Source: Emticicia sp. 21SJ11W-3
GTDB lineage: Bacteria > Bacteroidota > Bacteroidia > Cytophagales > Spirosomataceae
Direction: 5' to 3'
NCBI RefSeq assembly: GCF_024138715.1
Contig: NZ_CP092074.1
Location: 4,154,001 to 4,218,000, forward strand
Length of the DNA: 64,000 nt
Each line of letters begins with the position of its first letter. The stretch's first letter is position 1. A model generated the notes under the pieces. That model did not search any database. It was not told the DNA's origin and worked only from the letters and a program-made list of their open reading frames with translations. Position numbers and translations under genes: made by a program. This document shows, one piece after another, positions 59,430 through 64,000 of the stretch.

Positions 59430-60980
59430 TTGAGCAACGAATTATATATCAGTACCACACAGAAAGGTGACAGGATAGCCCTAGTACAAGACAAACGGCT
59501 ACTTGAATATCACTTTGATGAGACGGAACACCAGTTTTCCGTCGGAGATATCTATTTGGGTGTAGTTAAGAAAGTTGTACAGGGCAACAACGCTGCCTTT
59601 GTAGACGTCGGCTACGATAAAGATGGTTTTCTGCACTATAACGAAATCATTTCGTACAATTCTCTCAGCAAATTTGTTAAAGACGTTATTGCCAAACGTC
59701 CTGTCAATCTTCGTCTGAAAGGTTTTCAACTTGAAAAAGATATAGACAAATTAGGTAAGATAAACGAAGTTGTTACCAAGAATACCCCTATTCTGGTGCA
59801 GGTTGTGAAAGAACCTATTTCTACTAAAGGCCCGCGGCTATCCTGCGACATCTCGATTGCCGGCCGGAATATCGTTCTGGTACCTTTCAGTACGTCTGTT
59901 AATATCTCCAAGAAAATCACCAATAAGCAAGAGCGTCAGCGTTTACATAAGCTGGTTTCGTCTATCAAACCTGAAAACTTCGGGGTGATAGTAAGAACCG
60001 TGGCCGAAAGCAAAGACCTTGACGAATTGAAGAGAGATATTGATTTTTGTGTAGACAAGTGGGAGTCAGGGATGAAAAACCTTCGGGATGCCAAACCTCG
60101 TGACCGCATCATCAGCGAAATGGATAGAGCATCCTCTATTCTGCGTGATATGCTGAACGATGATTTCGACAATATCTATGTTGATTCGAAAGAAAACTTT
60201 GATGGTATCAAGAGCTTTTTACATACCATTGCCCCAGAAAAAGAAAAGATTCTGAAGCTCCATACCGGAAAAACAAAACTTTTTGAGCAGTTCGGTATAG
60301 AGAAACAAATTAAATCTTTGTTTGGCCGCTCGGTAAGCCTACCAGGTGGAGGGTACCTGATTATTGAACACACTGAAGCGCTTCATGTAATTGACGTAAA
60401 CAGTGGCAATAAATCAACACAGGAGGGCGACCAGGAGTCTACCGCGCTCACTGTTAACCTTGAAGCAGCCAAAGAAATTGCCCGCCAGTTGCGCATGCGC
60501 GATATGGGTGGTATAATAGTGGTTGATTTCATTGACATGAAGAAAAACGAAAACCGTCGTTTGATTCAGGAAGCAATGAAAGAAGAAATGAAAGGCGACA
60601 GGTCTAAATACACTATTCTGCCTATTTCTAAGTTTGGCCTGCTACAAATTACCCGCCAGCGTGTACGCCCCGAAATGAATATTGTAACCCGCGAAACCTG
60701 CCCAACCTGTGGCGGTACCGGTACAATTCAGGCAAGTATTGTTATTACCGATTTGATTGAAAATAATCTGGACTATATCCTGTCGAAACAAAACGAGACA
60801 GGCATCAGCATTATTCTGCATCCGTTCGTTTACGCTTACTACCGTGAAGGTATCATTTCAAAACAAGTGAAGTGGTTCCTGAAATACCGTACCTGGATCA
60901 AACTCGTAAAAGATTCATCTATCGGTATCACCGAGTTTCATTTCCTCAACAAGCACGGGGATGAAATCGAAATAAGCTAA
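59430..60980 (+). CDS. rng: Ribonuclease E/G family endoribonuclease
   Basis: The protein has 516 residues from a TTG start at 59430; the sequence SNELYISTTQKGDRIALVQD matches the family N-terminus and no ATG fits. The S1 RNA-binding domain is about 37-130 (VGDIYLGVVKKVVQGNNAAFVDVG), the catalytic domain about 200-420 with Asp-bearing HVIDVNSGNK and VVDFIDMKKNE, and the Zn-link cysteines are CPTCGGTG. It lacks the long C-terminal scaffold of RNase E. It cleaves single-stranded RNA in rRNA maturation and mRNA decay. The weak TTG start could keep its level low. Confidence 0.95.
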   Translation: MSNELYISTTQKGDRIALVQDKRLLEYHFDETEHQFSVGDIYLGVVKKVVQGNNAAFVDVGYDKDGFLHYNEIISYNSLSKFVKDVIAKRPVNLRLKGFQLEKDIDKLGKINEVVTKNTPILVQVVKEPISTKGPRLSCDISIAGRNIVLVPFSTSVNISKKITNKQERQRLHKLVSSIKPENFGVIVRTVAESKDLDELKRDIDFCVDKWESGMKNLRDAKPRDRIISEMDRASSILRDMLNDDFDNIYVDSKENFDGIKSFLHTIAPEKEKILKLHTGKTKLFEQFGIEKQIKSLFGRSVSLPGGGYLIIEHTEALHVIDVNSGNKSTQEGDQESTALTVNLEAAKEIARQLRMRDMGGIIVVDFIDMKKNENRRLIQEAMKEEMKGDRSKYTILPISKFGLLQITRQRVRPEMNIVTRETCPTCGGTGTIQASIVITDLIENNLDYILSKQNETGISIILHPFVYAYYREGIISKQVKWFLKYRTWIKLVKDSSIGITEFHFLNKHGDEIEIS

Positions 60981-61082
60981 TTATTCCTTTTTCTTACTGC
61001 ATTTTTATTTCCGTCACATCTGTTTGTGCGGGTTGTTTGCTATTAATTTTAGGCATAAATTGCTTTAAATTATATTCAACCC

Positions 61083-62351
61083 ATGAACCGCAGAGACTTT
61101 ATCCAGAAAAACACAATGGCTGGTTTTGCCATTGCAGCGTCACCAGTTATCTCGCAGGCCAACCCTGCCCCTGAAAAAGAAGATACGCGCCTTTACTGGG
61201 CAAAATTACTTTATAAAATTGCCGAACCCGTTCTTAAGAATCTGAGCGAAGGCACCTTGCAGAAAAACTGGCAGGTAGAACTGAGCCCAATCTGGGACAA
61301 CCGAAATGCCAAAGTTGCTTTTCTGGAAGGCTTTGCCCGTACCATGACAGGCATTGCCCCCTGGCTGGCCCTGCCGGATACAGATAACGAAGAAGGCAGA
61401 CTGCGCAAAAAACTAAGAACTTATGCACTGGGCAGTATTAAAAACAGCGTTGACCCGTCAAGCCCCGACTACATGCTCTGGCGAAAAGAAGGGCAAACAC
61501 TGGTAGATGCCGCCTTTCTGGCACAAAGTTTACTGAAAGCCCCTGAGGCTCTCTGGCAACCATTAGATGACACCACCAAAAAACGGGTTATTGAGGAATT
61601 CAGATTGCTGCGCAGGGTTGTACCGGGCAACAATAACTGGCTTTTGTTCTCGGCGATGGTTGAGGTATTTTTACAATTTGCGGGTGAAGAAGCAGACCGT
61701 TTCAGAATAGATTACGGGCTCAGGATTATTGAAAGTTTTTATGTGGGCGACGGCTGGTTTAAAGATGGAGAAGTTTTTCACATGGACTATTACAACTCAT
61801 TCGTTATTCACCCAATGATTGTAGATGTGCTTGACACCCTGCTGAAAGTACAAAAAAGGCAGTGGCCGGATAGAAAAAATCAGGCTCTTGAAGAACAGTA
61901 TACCAAAGCCGTGAAAAGAATGCAGCGGCAAGCCGATTTTCTGGAAAGATTGATATCTCCCGAAGGCTCATTTCCTCCTTTTGGTAGAAGTATCACTTAT
62001 CGCTTAGGTGCCTTTCAGGCATTGGCGCACACGGCGCTTTTACACCAACTACCGGAAGGTGTAAGCCCGGCACAGGTACGCTGTGCAATGACAGCCGTTA
62101 TGAAGCGGATGTTCGGCCAAGAAGGTGTTTTTGATAAAGCCGGATGGCTGACCCTCGGTTTTGCAGGGCACCAGCCGGGCATTGCTGATTCATACTCTAA
62201 CGCGGGCAGCATGTATCTCACCTCTTTGGGATTCCTGACTTTGGGCTTGCCCGAAACCGACCCGTTCTGGTCGGCACCTGATGAAGAATGGACCCAGCAA
62301 AAAGCATGGTCTGGCAAGCCATTTAAAAAAGATAAAGCAGTAAGCTATTGA
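61083..62351 (+). CDS. DUF2264-family protein with Tat-type signal
   Basis: The protein has 422 residues. A twin-arginine signal, NRRDFIQKNTMAGFAIAAS, ends near residue 25 (SQA). The mature part is an alpha-helical barrel type of the DUF2264 family: FLEGFARTMTGIAPWLAL, NNWLLFSAMVEVFLQFAGEE, YGLRIIESFYVGDGWFKDGE, FHMDYYNSFVIHPM and FPPFGRSITYRLGAFQALAH. Relatives are linked to polysaccharide breakdown, possibly as unsaturated-sugar hydrolases or lyase-like enzymes, but activity is not established. It converges on the cytochrome gene across 28 bp. Confidence 0.88.
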   Translation: MNRRDFIQKNTMAGFAIAASPVISQANPAPEKEDTRLYWAKLLYKIAEPVLKNLSEGTLQKNWQVELSPIWDNRNAKVAFLEGFARTMTGIAPWLALPDTDNEEGRLRKKLRTYALGSIKNSVDPSSPDYMLWRKEGQTLVDAAFLAQSLLKAPEALWQPLDDTTKKRVIEEFRLLRRVVPGNNNWLLFSAMVEVFLQFAGEEADRFRIDYGLRIIESFYVGDGWFKDGEVFHMDYYNSFVIHPMIVDVLDTLLKVQKRQWPDRKNQALEEQYTKAVKRMQRQADFLERLISPEGSFPPFGRSITYRLGAFQALAHTALLHQLPEGVSPAQVRCAMTAVMKRMFGQEGVFDKAGWLTLGFAGHQPGIADSYSNAGSMYLTSLGFLTLGLPETDPFWSAPDEEWTQQKAWSGKPFKKDKAVSY

Positions 62352-62379
62352 TTAGGGTTTAAACGGCATCCTGAAAAAC

Positions 62380-64000
62380 TTAGTTGAGGAAGATTTCATC
62401 AACACAAAACCAGCCCGGCTTCCCTTTTTCCGGATGCCACTTAGGCAATTTTGGTAGTGGTTTCACTACTACTTTTATTACTTTATAATCACCGGGTCTG
62501 ATAGGCACATTAATACCCATGTTTACAGCATTCTGCATTTTATCGGGCTGCTCAGGCACTATTTTTTGAAGTTTCTTGAGGTCTGCCTCACTGCTTCCCC
62601 CCCATACTTCAACAGTAGCAGGCGGCATAATGTGCGACCCCGGCTTCATTAAATAGCTAAGGGTTATCATGCTTAAAAACGTCGACTTCTTAAATTTAAG
62701 CAGGCTCACAAAATCTTCCTGCTGGTAACCCAGCCAAGCCGCATCGCCGTGGTTATCGTTCGGGCCTTTCTTTAAATCTATCAGGTTCCTGGCGCCCTTG
62801 CCTGCATACTGCGGTTTGGGTAAGGTAAGCAAAAGGGCTGTATCAGCTACAAAGCCGGCTTTAAAGAAAGTGTAAGATACCCTATTACTTGCAAGCCATC
62901 CATCTTTGGTGGCCAGCGCTTTTAAACGGGTATAGCTATCAACAACCAATGGTTTGGTGTATATCGTTCCGGTGGTTGAGTCAGGGTCGGTGCCATCTAA
63001 AGTATAATGAATCTGCACATTTTTTAATGTATGTTTAAGCTCTACCGGTATGCCTTTTTTAAGTATAAAATCTTCATTAACCAGTATCGGCGGATTCAGT
63101 TTCAGTACTTCTTTCGGATTCCCCCTGTAACCTGTATCAAATACAACCCCCGGATACTTTTTAGCAAATTCCTGAATTGCCACTGAATCTAACGAAGTAT
63201 TCCATACGAAAACTTCTTTTAAAGCTGGCAACACCATTAATTTTTGTAGTTGGGCTTTTCCTATTTTTGTACCTGACAATGTAACAGAATATAATTTTTT
63301 GTTTTGTGCAAGCTGGTCTAAAGTACTGCCTGAAATATCAGTCTGATTCAGATTGAGTTTTTCAAGATTTCTGAATTGGGCAATTAGTTTAATATCCTCA
63401 TCCTTCACAGGCATTTTTGACAGACTCAGTTCTACCAGTTGCTCTTTTACTTTAGCCAGATTCTCAAGCGATTTTTTATCGAATTTCCGACTGACAAAAA
63501 ACTCGGCCTCCAATGCTGGAGACCCGGCTGCCAGCGGACTTACCACACAAAAAGGTGTGTTGACGTCTGTCAATGTACTTTCAGATGCCTCGGCGAAATC
63601 ATAAGTTATTATACTATTGCCACTGCCCGCTATTTTCAGGGCCATTGCTCTGGTTTTTGATGCCTCCGGATAATCCTTCACCGTTTTTTTTATGTTGGCG
63701 CCTTCCTGTATCCAAGCACTCAATAAGGCAATTTCTTCAAAAGTCAGCTGTTCTTTGCCTTTAGGCGGCATGTGCTCTTTTTCTTCAAGCGGTAAGTGTA
63801 CCCTTTGCAGCAATAAGCTATGCAGGGTATCTCCGGCTTTCCATAAAGCGCCATGCTTACCCCCTTTCAGTATTTTTTCTACGCTGCTCATGTTCAGTTC
63901 TCCTTTTACTTTCTGGTCGTTATGGCATGCCATACATTTCTTTTCCAGAATCGGCACAATAGAGACAGCATATAGATTGCTTTCATTCGAAAAATCTGAC
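62380..64000 (-). CDS. Planctomycete-type cytochrome c / LRR / FN3-like protein, 5' end outside window
   Basis: The frame is open to the window edge, so the start is missing; a GTG at 63957 is internal. Visible parts: a heme motif CMACHN near the N-terminus of a cytochrome c-like (PSD1-associated) domain (first 95 residues or so), a helical linker, leucine-rich repeats (about 190-290; FRNLEKLNLNQTDISGSTL), a chitobiase/FN3-type C-terminal domain (HYTLDGTDPDSTTGTIYTKPL), and a carbohydrate-binding-like end. This architecture is known from surface or periplasmic proteins of unknown function in polymer-degrading Bacteroidota and Planctomycetes. It may act with the adjacent DUF2264 protein in sugar-polymer use; that is inference. 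Confidence 0.85.
   Translation of the reverse strand, partial: SDFSNESNLYAVSIVPILEKKCMACHNDQKVKGELNMSSVEKILKGGKHGALWKAGDTLHSLLLQRVHLPLEEKEHMPPKGKEQLTFEEIALLSAWIQEGANIKKTVKDYPEASKTRAMALKIAGSGNSIITYDFAEASESTLTDVNTPFCVVSPLAAGSPALEAEFFVSRKFDKKSLENLAKVKEQLVELSLSKMPVKDEDIKLIAQFRNLEKLNLNQTDISGSTLDQLAQNKKLYSVTLSGTKIGKAQLQKLMVLPALKEVFVWNTSLDSVAIQEFAKKYPGVVFDTGYRGNPKEVLKLNPPILVNEDFILKKGIPVELKHTLKNVQIHYTLDGTDPDSTTGTIYTKPLVVDSYTRLKALATKDGWLASNRVSYTFFKAGFVADTALLLTLPKPQYAGKGARNLIDLKKGPNDNHGDAAWLGYQQEDFVSLLKFKKSTFLSMITLSYLMKPGSHIMPPATVEVWGGSSEADLKKLQKIVPEQPDKMQNAVNMGINVPIRPGDYKVIKVVVKPLPKLPKWHPEKGKPGWFCVDEIFLN

Noticed and set aside
63955-63957. GTG as the start of the cytochrome c / LRR protein
   Set aside because: The frame continues upstream to the window edge with plausible protein sequence, and a signal peptide would be expected before the heme motif.

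Overview
The window looks like a chromosomal segment of a Bacteroidota bacterium, most likely Cytophagales or a close relative. Supporting signs are promoter boxes of the TAnnTTTG type, starts without Shine-Dalgarno sequences, a phosphosulfolactate synthase, a ssb-mutY-HU-TPR-RNase G cluster containing a 29-codon COX24/mS38-like gene, and arrays of double-MacB permeases. Genus cannot be fixed from the sequence alone.

Left part (1-37.8 kb, minus strand). Fourteen large paralogous ABC permeases (here P1 to P14, left to right; P1 is cut by the window edge) lie head to tail. Each has eight predicted membrane helices, two MacB-type periplasmic domains and two FtsX-type halves. They are served by one LolD/MacB-type ATPase (35492-36169) and one MacA/HlyD-type adaptor (36378-37628). 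Two transcription units are likely. Unit A runs from the adaptor through the ATPase and P14 down to P6, and ends at a hairpin terminator at 12852-12886. Unit B starts at P5 and runs off the left edge through P1. A small lipoprotein gene on the plus strand sits between the units. Upstream of each unit is the same regulatory layout: two 14-bp dyads 21 bp apart (12077-12111; 37799-37833), and exactly 56 bp further on a TGGCA(C/T) element resembling the -24 box of a sigma-54 promoter. A divergent NtrC-type sigma-54 response regulator gene (37984-39336) next to the second copy is the obvious candidate regulator. Ten of the twelve direct permease-permease junctions are filled by palindromic spacers (CCCC-TAAA-GGGG and CCCC-TTTA-GGGG arms), which I do not see elsewhere in the window.

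Middle part (39.4-50.7 kb). This holds a divergent pair of a flavin/PNPOx-family gene and a MocR-type regulator; a YffB-like ArsC-family protein; a DUF4136 lipoprotein; aroB; an ECF sigma factor with an overlapping small ORF; an AT-rich gap with one small membrane ORF and a MITE-like hairpin; a YjjG-like HAD phosphatase; a thioredoxin-like 2Fe-2S ferredoxin; a small membrane protein; and a comA-dedA-aroE run followed by an unknown polytopic membrane protein.

Right part (50.9-64 kb). This holds an RluB/RsuA-type pseudouridine synthase with a long repetitive charged N-terminus, inorganic pyrophosphatase, uvrB, ssb, mutY, HU, a TPR protein, the COX24/mS38-like micro-gene, RNase G (TTG start), a Tat-exported DUF2264 protein, and a planctomycete-type cytochrome c / LRR protein that runs off the right edge. 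No tRNA, rRNA, CRISPR array, prophage or intact insertion sequence was seen.
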